In this document: one piece after another, positions 10,248 to 21,098 of the stretch
How positions within the stretch are numbered: position 1 is the first letter of the stretch
Layout: each line of letters opens with the position of its first letter
Assembly (NCBI GenBank): GCA_963699825.1
Contig: CAVOVI010000002.1
Location: 1 to 64,000, forward strand
Direction of reading: 5' to 3'
Length of the DNA: 64,000 nt
DNA from: SPDF01 sp963699825
Lineage (GTDB): Bacteria; Gemmatimonadota; Gemmatimonadetes; Gemmatimonadales; GWC2-71-9
Made by a program: the position numbers and the translations under genes
The notes under the pieces: generated by a model
Database searches by the model: none
Told to the model about the DNA's origin: nothing
The model's input: only the letters and a program-made list of their open reading frames with translations

Positions 10248-11887
10248 ACCGCGGCATCTACCCAACGATAGTCGGCGCGTGCCTCCTGCTGGCCGCGCCG
10301 CTGGCGGCGCAGGGGACGGGTGCGATCAGCGAATCCATCCGGGCGCGGGTGAACACGCTCCGGTTGTACGACGGCGACGTCACGGTGCTCGCCGTGCCGC
10401 TGCAGACCGGCAGCATTCTCTCGCGGTTCTACGCTAGCCGCAACTACCAGCCGGCCTGGACCGACCCCAACCAGGCCGGCGCCCTGTTGCAGGCCATCCG
10501 CGCGTCGCGCCAAGACGGCCTCGAGCCGCGCGACTACCTGATCGAACCCCTCGAGCGACTGGCACCCTTTGCGCTCGCGCCGACGACGTCTCCCACCCTC
10601 CGGGCGGATTTCGACCTCCTGGCGACGGAGGCGCTGATTCGCCTGTGGTCGTCGCTCACCATCGGCAAGGTCGACCCCGCCACACTCGACACCACCTGGC
10701 ACATTCCGCCCCCACCGCTGCCGCCCGACGCCGCGGGCACCATCGAGGCGCTGGCCACCTCCGACACGCTGGCCCTGGCCATCGCGACGCTCGCACCCCG
10801 CCACCCTCTCTACCTCCGCCTTCGATACGACCTTGCCCGGTACCGGGCGCTTGAATTTGTCGGCGGGTGGGAGCCGGTCGACGGCGGGCCGAATCTCGAG
10901 GAGGGAGACCTCGATGCACGGATCCCCTCGCTCCGGCGCCGGCTCGCCGCAACCGGCGACCTCGACTCTGCCGCTGCTGCCGACTCCGGAAAGACGTTCA
11001 TGCCGCCGCTCACCGCCGCGCTGATGCAGTTCCAGTCCCGTCACGGCTTGTACCCCGATGGTGTCCTCGGCCCACGCACCATCGCAGAGTTGAATGTGCC
11101 CGTGTCCGTGCGCATCGAGACCCTGCGCATCAACCTCGAACGGGGCCGGTGGGTGCTGCGCGAGCTCGGGAGCACCTTCGTGGCGGTGAACATCGCCGGC
11201 TTCGAGTCGTACTTCGTGCGGAACGACACACTCGTGTGGCGAGCACCGTCCATCGTGGGGCAGCCGTTCCGACAGACGCCCGAATTTCGGGCCACGATGA
11301 CTTATCTCGTCGTCAATCCGACGTGGACGGTCCCTCAACTCCTCCTCGACGAAGATGTCTTTCCCGCCGTCCGGCGCGACTCGACCTACCTCGCCACCCA
11401 CGCGATGCGGGTCCTCGACTGGCAAGGGAAGGCCATCGACCCCGCGACGATCGACTGGCACTGGTATCGGGGGCGGACGTTCCCCTACCGGATCGTCCAG
11501 GCCCCGGGCGGCAGCAATCCGCTGGGCCGCATCAAGTTCATGTTTCCCAATCCGTACGCCGTCTACCTGCACGACACGCCCGCCCGGGCGCTGTTTCGCA
11601 AACCGCAACGCACCTTCAGTTCCGGCTGCATTCGAGTCGAGCACCCGATGGCGCTGGCGGAGCTCCTGCTCGAGGGGTCGCCGTGGACGCCCGCGGCGCT
11701 CGACAGCCTCGTGGCCGTCGGCGCCGAGCAGACCATACCCCTCCCCCGTGGGATCCCGGTCGTGCTGTTGTACTGGACGGCCTGGTCGGCGGAAGACGGC
11801 ACCGTCAACTTTCGGAGCGATGTCTATCAGCGCGACGCGGCGGTCCTCCGCGCACTCGATGCCCCATTCGAATTCAGGAGTCCCTGA
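10235..11887 (+). CDS. YcbB-like L,D-transpeptidase with peptidoglycan-binding domain
   Basis: 550 residues with a signal peptide ending LAAPLAAQ. A peptidoglycan-binding repeat lies near residues 255-290 (LMQFQSRHGLYPDGVLGPRT), followed by the L,D-transpeptidase YkuD domain with the catalytic cysteine in SSGCIRVEHP near residue 464 and the upstream histidine in YLHDTP. YcbB-type enzymes make 3-3 crosslinks in peptidoglycan. Start is uncertain: ATG 10235 gives an MESV extension, whereas GTG 10244 has GGAG close upstream and overlaps the M1 stop (GTGA). The 3' end overlaps the next gene by one base (TGATG). The N-terminal ARVNTLRLYDGD region is typical for the longer YcbB group. Confidence 0.9.
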   Translation: MESVNRGIYPTIVGACLLLAAPLAAQGTGAISESIRARVNTLRLYDGDVTVLAVPLQTGSILSRFYASRNYQPAWTDPNQAGALLQAIRASRQDGLEPRDYLIEPLERLAPFALAPTTSPTLRADFDLLATEALIRLWSSLTIGKVDPATLDTTWHIPPPPLPPDAAGTIEALATSDTLALAIATLAPRHPLYLRLRYDLARYRALEFVGGWEPVDGGPNLEEGDLDARIPSLRRRLAATGDLDSAAAADSGKTFMPPLTAALMQFQSRHGLYPDGVLGPRTIAELNVPVSVRIETLRINLERGRWVLRELGSTFVAVNIAGFESYFVRNDTLVWRAPSIVGQPFRQTPEFRATMTYLVVNPTWTVPQLLLDEDVFPAVRRDSTYLATHAMRVLDWQGKAIDPATIDWHWYRGRTFPYRIVQAPGGSNPLGRIKFMFPNPYAVYLHDTPARALFRKPQRTFSSGCIRVEHPMALAELLLEGSPWTPAALDSLVAVGAEQTIPLPRGIPVVLLYWTAWSAEDGTVNFRSDVYQRDAAVLRALDAPFEFRSP

Positions 11888-12853
11888 TGCGCCCCTGTCC
11901 CCGTTCGGCGTGGATCTTCTGCTTGCTGGCGCGCCTCACCGGCTGCGCCAACACCCGCACCCGCACCCGTGTCCCTCACCGCTCCTCCTGCCCCGCCGCA
12001 ACCCGACGCCACCCTGCAGGCGCAGCTCCAGGAAGCGGTCCAGGGATTTCACGGTGACGTGGGCGTCTATGTCCGGAACCTGCGCACCGGGCAAACAGCG
12101 GCGATCCGTGCCGACGAGCTCTTCCCCACGGCCAGCATGATCAAGGTGCCGATCCTGCTGACGACCTTCCAGGCGCTGGAGGACGGCAACCTGGAGTTCC
12201 TGCAGAAGCTCACCTATACCGACTCGCTCGCGTATTCCGATGAGGACGACCTCCTCGCGCTGGTGCAGGACAGCAGCACCATCGAGCTGGCCAAGGTGGC
12301 GATGCTCATGATCACCATGAGCGACAACACGGCGTCGCTCTGGCTGCAGTCGCTGGCCGGCACGGGGGTGCAGATCAACGAGTGGCTGACGCAGCACGGC
12401 TTCGATTCCACGCGCATGAATTCGCGGACGCCGGGACGTCGACCGAACTGGGAGGCGTATGGGTGGGGGCAGACGACGCCGAAGGAGATGGCGGAACTGC
12501 TGGTGCTGATCCGGGAGCAGAACGCGGTGAGCCCGGCCGCCGACCAGCAGATGTACCGGATGCTGACGCGGATCTACTGGAATGGCGAAGCCCTGAGCCA
12601 GATTCCGCCGTGGGTGCAGGCGGCGTCGAAGCAGGGGGCCGTGAATCGCTCCCGCTCCGAGGTGGTGCTCGTGAACGCGCCGGCGGGGGACTACGTCTTC
12701 TGCGTGATCACGAAGAACCAGGAGGACGAGAGCTGGGAGGCGTCCAATGAGGGGTACGTGCTGCTGCGGAAGGTATCGGCGCTGCTGTGGAAGTACTTCG
12801 AGCCCGATACGCCGTGGGTACCCGCACCAGGAGCGGCTCGGTTCACCCCATAA
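11887..12853 (+). CDS. serine hydrolase of class A beta-lactamase fold, one frameshift near the start
   Basis: The fold motifs are clear: SMIK (S-x-x-K) with nucleophile Ser, MSDNTAS (SDN) about 60 residues later, and KQG in place of KTG/KSG. The omega-loop segment reads NSRTPGRRPNWEAYGWGQ and shows no glutamate in the E166 position, so penicillin hydrolysis is doubtful; a transpeptidase or carboxypeptidase-like role on cell-wall peptides fits the operon. ATG 11887 (sharing its A with the previous stop) encodes a lipoprotein-like leader, LLARLTGCAN, and an indel near 11960 shifts it out of the main frame. Alternatively GTG 11969 is the true start and the protein is 294 residues without a lipobox. 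Confidence 0.8.
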
Positions 12854-12860
12854 TCACCGT

Positions 12861-12950
12861 TGGCTCTTTGCGTTCTTTGCGCCTCTTAGCGCCTTTGCGG
12901 TGACAGCTTTTCACCGCAAAGACGCAAAGGGTAACGCGAAGGGCGCAAAG
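12861..12950. repeat. CTTTGCG palindromic repeat, copy 2 of 3
   Basis: The arms GCGCCTTTGCGGTGA and TCACCGCAAAGACGC form a strong stem, with outer CTTTGCGTTCTTTGCGCC / GGGCGCAAAG arms. It lies between the convergent ends of the serine hydrolase gene (12853) and the secreted-protein gene (12982). Confidence 0.8.
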
Positions 12951-12981
12951 CACCACATGGTGCCCCGCCCCACACCGTTGG

Positions 12982-13698
12982 TTACTGCGCGACCGCCAGC
13001 GCGAAGTTCTCGTCCGTGATTGTCACGACGACTTCCTTGGCGGTGGCCGTCAGCGTCTTGGTCGAGGCAAAGCTCACGCCGTTCGGCAGCGTGGAGAACG
13101 CCACGTCGAGCGTCACCGTGGCACTCGGGTCGTTCAGCCAGGTGTCGATCGCCACGTGCCTCACCTGGTGCGACGCCTGATCGACGGTGATGATCACGTT
13201 GTCGCCCTTCTGGAGATAGTTGCTCACCGTCAGGGCCACCGTGCCGTTGGACGGGTTCGGCGCGGTCGCGACGTCACCACGCCCCTGCGCCGCCTGGATG
13301 GCCGCGGCCTTGGGCGGGACATACTGCGCCACGAGCACTTTCACGCTGTCCATGTAGGTCTTGAGCTCCTCGATCTTGGAATCCTTGACCGACCGGCGCA
13401 CCGGGCCACGCTGCCTCTTCTCTTCCGGCGGGGCGCTGGTGACGGTGCAGGTCGGCTTGGTGCCGCCTGCCATGTACTGACACGAGGAGGTCGACGTCGA
13501 CTTCACCTCGCCCTTGAAGGCGATCGCGGTGGTCTCCATCCAGGCATAGTTCCGCTGGGCCGCGGCGTTCGCACCCATGGCGGCCTTGATGGCCTCGACT
13601 TCCTGCTGGGCTCCGTCCTGTGCCTGTGCGATCGATACGATACCGACCACGGCCAATGCGGCCAGGGCCGAGCGAATAGTCAATGAACTGCGGTTCAT
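12982..13698 (-). CDS. secreted protein of unknown function
   Basis: 238 residues with a clear signal peptide ending SIAQAQ. The mature part begins with a helical stretch rich in Ala/Gln (EVEAIKAAMGANAAAQRNYAW), has two close cysteines (SSCQYM and PTCTV), a charged segment EEKRQRGPVRRSVKDSK, and a C-terminal beta-rich half containing DVAFSTLPNGVSFASTKTL. The pattern of a Trp-x-E-Thr start, a basic linker and a C-terminal VTLDVAFSxLPNG strand recalls a set of periplasmic proteins I cannot name; a LolA-like fold is possible. It is intact and apparently monocistronic, between two copies of the CTTTGCG repeat. Confidence 0.7.
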   Translation of the reverse strand: MNRSSLTIRSALAALAVVGIVSIAQAQDGAQQEVEAIKAAMGANAAAQRNYAWMETTAIAFKGEVKSTSTSSCQYMAGGTKPTCTVTSAPPEEKRQRGPVRRSVKDSKIEELKTYMDSVKVLVAQYVPPKAAAIQAAQGRGDVATAPNPSNGTVALTVSNYLQKGDNVIITVDQASHQVRHVAIDTWLNDPSATVTLDVAFSTLPNGVSFASTKTLTATAKEVVVTITDENFALAVAQ

Positions 13699-13736
13699 GG
13701 GACGAAATCCTCAGAGGGGTTGAAGTACAGATCGTG

Positions 13737-13748
13737 CCGAGAATAATA
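13737..13748 (-). promoter_or_regulatory. candidate -10 region upstream of the secreted-protein gene
   Basis: On the minus strand TATTATTCTCGG lies about 40 bases before the ATG at 13698. It resembles the boxes at 5358 and 35392. No convincing -35 was identified. Confidence 0.3.
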
Positions 13749-13793
13749 CCAATGAATCAGCCGACAGGCACCAATCCGCAATGCGCACGAAGT

Positions 13794-13868
13794 CCTTCGC
13801 GTCTCCTCGCGCCTTTGCGTTGAAAAACTGTTAACGCGAAGACGCAAGGAGGCGCCAAGGCCGCAAAG
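13794..13868. repeat. CTTTGCG palindromic repeat, copy 3 of 3
   Basis: The arms CTTCGCGTCTCCTCGCGCC / GGCGCCAAGG and GCCTTTGCGTTGA / TTAACGCGAAGACGC give a hairpin related to the copies at 6651 and 12861. It lies just after the kynureninase stop (minus strand). Confidence 0.75.
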
Positions 13869-13877
13869 GGGGAATGG

Positions 13878-15061
13878 TTACCTGGCCACCTGGCCGAGCA
13901 GGGCCATGGACTGCATCAAGTTGAGTGTCTGACAGGTACGGCGCCGGCCCGAATCGGAGCGCGTCACCCCGGTAGTCCGTGAGCACCCCGCGCTCGCGAA
14001 GGGCGCGGCTCAGCCCACCCGCATCGGGCGCACGAAGCGCGAGGAATCCACCGAGTTGCTCGAGCGCCACGGTGCGGTCCCTCGTCACCACCGCCGGATC
14101 GAGGTCCAGCGCGTCGAATCGGTGCTGCCAGCCGTCCGATCTGGTGCTGGCTGACCTCGCGGAGGAAGGTGGGAGTGAGCCCCTGCGCCTCGAAGAAGCC
14201 GAACACCTCCGCCGCTCGGTAGTGACTGGTCGGGTCGTAGGTGGAACCGGCGAACTGGTCAGCGCCCCTGCCATAGGCCACCACCGTGGACCTCGACTCG
14301 GCGAGCGCGCTGAACTCGCTGAACCAGCCGGTGATGACCGGACGAAAGTTTCGACCGGGGGGAATCCGCAGGAAGCAGTTCCCTTCCCCCAGCTGGCAGT
14401 ACTTGTACCCACCGCCTGTCACGAAGGCGCCCCCCAGCCCGTGCCGGGGCACCGACATCGGCACGACGCCCAGCGCGTGATAGCTGTCGACCAGGAGTTC
14501 GGCGCCGCATCGGGCGCAATCCTCGGCCAGCTGGCCGAGGCCCGACACGATGTGCGCGTTGTGGAAGAAGACCGCCGAGACGAGCACCGCGGCGGTCCGG
14601 TCGGTGATCTCGGCGGCGAGGCGTTCCGCGACCGTGTCGGCCGGGTCGGCGGCCACCCTGACGATCTCGACCCCTTCCTCCCCAAGGCGGTCAAGCTGAC
14701 GGCGTATGGTGTGGAACTCCCCGTCGGTGGTGACGAGGCGGGGACGCCGCTGCAGGGGAAGCGCGGAGAGAAATCGAAGGAGCAGGTCGTGCGTGCTGGA
14801 CGCGAGGGCATATTCGCCGTCCGGGTCATCGAGCAGCGTCGCGAATCCCCGCCGCACCCGGTCGGCCTGGGCGAAGGCTCGCTCCCACTTCTCGTCCGCG
14901 AGTTCGGCGGCGTCTTCCCAGGCGCGGAGCTGGCCGTCGCGCGCACAATCGGGCCAGGCCTGGTGGGAGTGCCCCGTCAGGAGGAGGCGATCAGCCACGC
15001 GGAAGGCGGAATAGTCCGGCGCGAGCCGGTTGGGCGAGCGGTAGAGTTCGTCAGCCCGCAC
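13878..15061 (-). CDS. kynU: kynureninase, two frameshifts
   Basis: A PLP-dependent enzyme that cleaves kynurenine to anthranilate and alanine. Visible are SHQAWPD near the N terminus, the cofactor-binding aspartate in LLVDSYHALG, the Schiff-base lysine in TGGGYKYCQLGEGNC, and a C-terminal RERGVLTDYRGDALRFGPAPYLSD, typical of kynureninases. The frame shifts near 14150 and again near 13925; the corrected end is QSMALLGQVAR at 13878, giving about 390 residues. Start GTG at 15061 lies 55 bases after the dioxygenase stop. Downstream of kynA on the same strand, so the two carry out steps 1 and 3 of tryptophan breakdown. No kynurenine formamidase gene is seen in the window. Confidence 0.88.
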
Positions 15062-15115
15062 GGGGGCCCCCAGAAAGCGTCGAGAACGGAATGAGCAGCG
15101 GGGACACGGGGCCGC

Positions 15116-15914
15116 CTACAGATCCGCCCGAATCGCCCACAGGTCTGGAAAGAGCGGACGGTTCAAGGTTCGCATCAGGTACTCCGCGCCGTCCGACCCT
15201 CCTGTACCCCGCTTCGTCCCGATGGTGCGCTGCACCATCTTCACGTGGCGGTATCTCCATTCCTGGACTCCCTCGTCCAGGTCCACCAGCCGCTCGCAGA
15301 CCTGCGCCGGCAACCCGCCCTTCCGATACACTCCGACCAGCACGGCCTGCACGGCGGCCGACGGCGTGACCGGCTGGGTCACATCCCGCGTCAGCTCCTC
15401 CGCGGGGACGGCGGCGCCCTCCTGCGCGAGGTAGGCGAGGAACCCATCCCAGAGCGTCGGACGCGGCGAAGCGGCGCTCGAGCAGCGCCCGGTGCGGGGA
15501 GCCTTCCGGATAGCGTTCGAGGGCCGGGCGCTGTTTGTGTCCCAGCGCGAACTCGAACTCGCGGAACTGGAAGGACTGGAAGCCGCTGCCCGACTCGAGC
15601 CGGTCGCGGAAGGAGAGGAACTCCAGCGGCGTCATCGTCTCCAGCACATCGATCTGGGACACCAGCACCTTCAGGATGGTGAGGATCCGCTTCAGGGCAC
15701 CGAGCACCGCGAGCCCGTCGCCGGCCTCGAGGAGGCGGTGCAGGCGGCCCACTTCATGGAGGATCTGCTTGAACCAGAGCTCGTAGACCTGGTGGATGAC
15801 GATGAACAGCATCTCGTCGTGTTCCGGTCCGTCGCTCAGCGGCTGCTGCAGGGCAAGGAGTTCGTCCACCTTGAGGTAGGTGGCGTAGGTGAGCGGCTTG
15901 GAGGGAGAACTCAA
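15116..15914 (-). CDS. kynA: tryptophan 2,3-dioxygenase, one frameshift
   Basis: A haem enzyme that opens the indole ring of tryptophan to give N-formylkynurenine. It starts SSPSKPLTYATYLKVDELLALQQ and carries the family motifs EHDEMLFIVIHQVYELWFKQ and GFQSFQFREFE (substrate-carboxylate arginine). The C terminus has RHVKMVQRTIGTKRGTGGS with the conserved haem-site histidine and GTGGS loop. The frame changes near 15450; corrected length is about 265 residues, normal for bacterial forms. The most likely start is TTG at 15914, which overlaps the TGA of the upstream lipoprotein gene, so translation is probably coupled. kynU follows 55 bases downstream. Confidence 0.9.
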
Positions 15915-16552
15915 AAGTTGTTCCGCTGGTTGGGGGACCCGATGACGGGCGTCTCCGGGCGGAAGATCGTATCCACGAGGGTCCGCGGCTTCATGCCCTG
16001 CCCGGGGAGCACCGACTGCCCCGGCTTGCACGGACGGGCGTTGCGGACGGTCCAGCCGCTCGGCATCCCGGCCGAGTCGAAGCGGACGTCCCCCTTCTGG
16101 AGCAGCGCCACCCGGCGCACCCCGATGGGCGTGGCCAGTTCGATCCGCCCATTCAGTTCGTACCTCGCCGTGATGTAGTCGTCGCCCTTCGCATGCACGC
16201 GCGGTTCATCGGCGCGGGGAATCTGCAGCAGCGCAATCACTTCCACCGAATCCCGCATCTTCATCGTGAACGACTTGTCGCTTTGGAGCACCCCGACCAG
16301 CATGCCATCCACGAGGAGCTGCCCGTTGATGGTGAGCCCGTCGACGTTGAAGTCGTTGAGGTTGCAGCCGGTCAGGACGATCTGGAGGGTGTCGGCCGGG
16401 GATCCCTGGAAGGTGGTGCGAACGCCGCTCAGCGCGAAGGTGGGATCGGAGTAGAGCCACCCGCCGAGGGGCGTGCAGCCGAGTACACCGAGTCCCAGAA
16501 AGAGGGAGCCGGTGAGGATGGCTGTCGGCGACGTGAACCTGCGAATCCGCAT
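15911..16552 (-). CDS. LEA14-like (WHy domain) lipoprotein
   Basis: About 213 residues from the ATG at 16552. The signal with lipobox LGVLGC predicts lipid anchoring. After it comes a beta-sandwich-like domain: LYSDPTFALSGVRTTFQG, then NLNDFNVDGLTINGQLLVDG, followed by a charged central stretch and a C-terminal segment RPETPVIGSPNQRNNF. The pattern of paired hydrophobic strands (DFNVDGLTINGQLLVDGMLVG) fits LEA type 2/WHy domain proteins, which are linked to desiccation stress; this is a moderate match by eye. An open frame extends upstream inside the ada gene but lacks support. The stop overlaps the TTG of the dioxygenase gene. Confidence 0.6.
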   Translation of the reverse strand: MRIRRFTSPTAILTGSLFLGLGVLGCTPLGGWLYSDPTFALSGVRTTFQGSPADTLQIVLTGCNLNDFNVDGLTINGQLLVDGMLVGVLQSDKSFTMKMRDSVEVIALLQIPRADEPRVHAKGDDYITARYELNGRIELATPIGVRRVALLQKGDVRFDSAGMPSGWTVRNARPCKPGQSVLPGQGMKPRTLVDTIFRPETPVIGSPNQRNNF

Positions 16553-16577
16553 GGGCGCTGGTGACTCCTGTTGATGC

Positions 16578-17669
16578 TCATCGTGACTCTCCCCGCGCCT
16601 CGCGCGCGAGCAAAGCCCGCTTCCGGTCTTCTCCCCACCGATACCCCCCACCCGACCCGTCGGCCCGCACCACCCTGTGACAGGGGATGACGACAGCCAC
16701 CGGATTTGCCCCGCACGCACTTCCCACCGCCCGGGCCGCCCCCGGCTTGCCGATCGACGCCGCGACCTCGGCGTACGTGCGGGTTTCCCCGTACGGAATC
16801 TCGCGAAGGCTGTTCCAGACCGCCCGCGAAAACGGGGTGCCGGCCACGTCAAGCGGAATCAGCGCGAGCGGCGCCCCTTCCGCCAGATGCCGTTGGACCG
16901 CGCCAGCCATCGAGGCCAGGGCCCGGTCGTCCCGATGCAGTTCGGCGCTCGGGAACTCACCGACCAGTTCCCGGACGAGCCCCGCGTCGTCCTGACCGAA
17001 CCAGGCCGCACAGAGCCCCCGGTCGGACGCCGCCAGCAGGAGCGGTCCGGCCACGGTCTCCGTCACGGTGTACCGAAGGGTGACGCCGGCTCCACCCGCC
17101 CGATACGAGGCAGGTGCCATCCCCAGCGCATCGGCTCCCTGCTCGTAGAGCTGCCGGCTGGACCCGTAGCCGGCGTCCCAGCCGGCGCGGCTCACCGAAC
17201 GGCCCTGCCGGAGTCCCGCCTTGAGGCGCTCCCGGCGCAGGGCCTGCGCATAGGCCCGGGGACTGACCCCGACCAGCCGGGAGAATGTGCGCTGCAGGTG
17301 CGCGGGGCTCAACCCCGAAATACGGGCAAGCTCCGCCAGGGGAGGGACCTCCCCAAGATGCTCGTCAATATACGCCCGGGTACGCCGAACCGCCTCATCG
17401 CCCGAGCGAGGCCCGGTACCGGGCAACGCGTCGTCGGGGTGACACCGGCGGCAGGCCCGGAAGCCGGCGGCACGGGCGGCGTCAGGCGTATCGTAAAACG
17501 TTACGTTTTCACGCTTTGCGCGTCGGGACCCACAGGAGGGCCGACAATAGATCTGCGTCGTCCGAACCGCAAAGACGAACCGGCCGTCGGCGCCCGCGTC
17601 GCGGGCGGCCACGGCGGCCCACCGGTCACCATCGACCGACCGTGCCTTCAGAGCAGGTGAATTGATCAT
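16578..17669 (-). CDS. ada: Ada-type bifunctional DNA alkylation repair protein and regulator
   Basis: 363 residues with the full Ada layout. The N-terminal zinc/methyl-acceptor domain has YCRPSC at residues 41-46 and FRACRRCHPDD near 75; the AraC-type helix-turn-helix covers about 95-175 (LAELARISGLSPAHLQRTFSRL); the C-terminal O6-methylguanine methyltransferase has the acceptor cysteine in VVIPCHRVV near residue 335 and the GETRTYAEVA helix. Methylation of the N-terminal cysteine turns Ada into an activator of repair genes. The gene is intact and starts ATG. It lies 25 bases upstream of the LEA14-like gene on the same strand, but a functional link to the kynurenine genes is not obvious. Confidence 0.95.
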   Translation of the reverse strand: MINSPALKARSVDGDRWAAVAARDAGADGRFVFAVRTTQIYCRPSCGSRRAKRENVTFYDTPDAARAAGFRACRRCHPDDALPGTGPRSGDEAVRRTRAYIDEHLGEVPPLAELARISGLSPAHLQRTFSRLVGVSPRAYAQALRRERLKAGLRQGRSVSRAGWDAGYGSSRQLYEQGADALGMAPASYRAGGAGVTLRYTVTETVAGPLLLAASDRGLCAAWFGQDDAGLVRELVGEFPSAELHRDDRALASMAGAVQRHLAEGAPLALIPLDVAGTPFSRAVWNSLREIPYGETRTYAEVAASIGKPGAARAVGSACGANPVAVVIPCHRVVRADGSGGGYRWGEDRKRALLAREARGESR

Positions 17670-17807
17670 GGAGGCAAGCTACGGCGAATGCCGGGGCGGG
17701 GCTATCCGGTTTGTGCGGTGAACTGAAGGCGGGGCCGGTTGGCAGGGAGGCAGCGAGGCCGTAACTGCCCCGCTGCCCCACAGCCCCGCGGCCCAATCCG
17801 CACCGTC

Positions 17808-19922
<2,115 letters not shown>

Positions 19923-20017
19923 GGGGGCGGTCACGGTGTTCCTCGCGCAAGCGGTCAGGGAGGACGAGCGGCGGACGCGGGAGTCTAGCGGGGCGGGCCG
20001 GCCGGGGCTAGTTTTTC

Positions 20018-20034
20018 CCATAGACGGTCTATGG
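20018..20034. promoter_or_regulatory. 17-bp perfect palindrome over the padR start, likely operator
   Basis: CCATAGAC G GTCTATGG is a perfect inverted repeat whose right arm contains the ATG of the padR-like gene (20031). Its place between divergent glnN and padR and the symmetry suited to a dimeric winged-helix protein suggest a PadR autoregulatory operator. No binding data can be inferred from sequence alone. Confidence 0.55.
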
Positions 20035-20392
20035 AAGAACAGAAAGGACACGAAGATCGACCCTCCTCCCGGGAACCCTGGACCTGCTGGTCCTCCGCGC
20101 CCTCGCGTGGGAGCCGACGCATGGCACCGGCGTCGGCGACTGGATCAAGCTGGTGACCGGCGGGGTGCTCACCATCGAGGAGGGGTCGCTCTATCCGGCG
20201 CTGCGGCGGCTGGAACGGAAGGGGTGGATCACGTCGGACTGGGGACGCTCGGACGCGAACCGGAAGGCGCGCTTCTACCAGCTCACCACGTCAGGCCGAC
20301 AGGAATTGAGGCGCCTGGCGGCGGAGTGGAACCGGTACGCGGAGGCGATGAAGACGGTGCTCGGGCACGGGGCGCCGAGGCCGTGGATGTAG
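20031..20392 (+). CDS. PadR-family transcriptional regulator, frameshift near the start
   Basis: The protein reads LLPGTLDLLVLRALAWEP, then GGVLTIEEGSLYPALRRLER, KGWITSDWG, and RKARFYQLTTSGRQELRRLA, the standard PadR winged helix (residues about 12-85), followed by a short C-terminal helix. PadR proteins are dimeric repressors. The only good start, ATG at 20031, is one frame off from the conserved part, so a single indel near 20060 is likely; no ATG/GTG/TTG lies in the conserved frame upstream of the LLPGT motif. About 120 residues after correction. The palindrome at 20018 overlaps the start. PadR genes often sit next to an ABC permease, but here the divergent neighbour is GSIII. Confidence 0.8.
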
Positions 20393-20417
20393 GAGACGGG
20401 GAAGCGGAGTCGCATGT

Positions 20418-20975
20418 CTACGGTTCGTCATCTTGCAAGGGAGGGATTTCCAGATCGGCCCCCGGCGCGCCACCGAGGAAGACCTGCCACCTTTGCACCG
20501 CGGCCTCGTCCACCTTCGGCTGCCCAATACAGCGCTCAACAAACTCCGTGAACCGGGGTGAGAATGGCGTCGGCTTGGCCCGCCACCACGCCTGCACCCC
20601 GGGCAGCGAGATCCACCACCCAAGCGTCGTCCCCCAGCGCCCCCAGACCCGCTCCGGGAGTCGCCCGGCATGCGCCTCGTCGAACATGAACTCGAAGGTG
20701 CCGAACATCTCGTAGAACATCCAGGTAAATCGGACGCGCTCCTCCCGTGTCAGCGAGAAGACGTCCCGCACTCCCTGGCTCAGAATGCGCGACATGTCCG
20801 CATCACTGCTCAGGCGGGACTGCGTGGCCCCGAGTCGCTCGAGCGCCTTGGCGTAATTCTGTGCATGAAGAGACTTGGTGTGGCGACGGACCTGCGAAGT
20901 CAGGCTGATGACGGCTACCAGCACCGCCACGAGGCCAGCGTATTGACCGAACTCCCGGAGCAAGTCGAGGCTCAT
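20418..20975 (-). CDS. membrane-anchored protein of unknown function
   Basis: 185 residues. One N-terminal membrane helix (FGQYAGLVAVLVAVISLTSQV) is followed by a soluble, probably cytoplasmic, helical domain with many Arg/Trp residues (ERVRFTWMFYEMFGTFEFMFDE, RWGTTLGWWISLPGVQAWW). I recognise the general plan from small uncharacterised proteins annotated only as hypothetical. ATG 20975 is preferred over GTG 20978 because GGAGGGG then sits at normal spacing. Convergent with padR, separated by only 25 bases. Confidence 0.65.
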   Translation of the reverse strand: MSLDLLREFGQYAGLVAVLVAVISLTSQVRRHTKSLHAQNYAKALERLGATQSRLSSDADMSRILSQGVRDVFSLTREERVRFTWMFYEMFGTFEFMFDEAHAGRLPERVWGRWGTTLGWWISLPGVQAWWRAKPTPFSPRFTEFVERCIGQPKVDEAAVQRWQVFLGGAPGADLEIPPLQDDEP

Positions 20976-21043
20976 CACACCCCTCCGTTATTCAGCGCGC
21001 ATTCCTCCTGCTATCGTATCACCGCTGGTGCTGAACGCAAGCC

Positions 21044-21080
21044 GGGGCAGCGGGGCGACCGCCCCCTGCCCCGCTGTCGC
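21044..21080 (-). terminator. GC-rich hairpin after the 21099 gene
   Basis: CAGCGGGGC pairs with GCCCCGCTG over 9 bp with an 11-base loop, extended by neighbouring G/C runs. It lies 20 bases beyond the stop of the gene at 21099-21755 (minus strand). There is no T tract, so factor-independent termination is uncertain. Confidence 0.4.
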
Positions 21081-21098
21081 CCTGCCCCACCGCCAGCG

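Noticed and set aside
8226..10265. A 679-codon open frame antisense to the M1 peptidase
   Set aside because: Shadow of the M1 gene; no recognisable motif, strong His/Val/Gly bias.
12034..12853. Calling the serine hydrolase an antibiotic resistance beta-lactamase
   Set aside because: No Glu166 equivalent is visible, KQG replaces KTG, and the gene lies in a cell-wall operon.
17460..17510. The AAAACGTTACGTTTT palindrome as an operator
   Set aside because: It lies within the conserved Ada zinc-domain coding sequence (ENVTFYD) and is explained by the codons.
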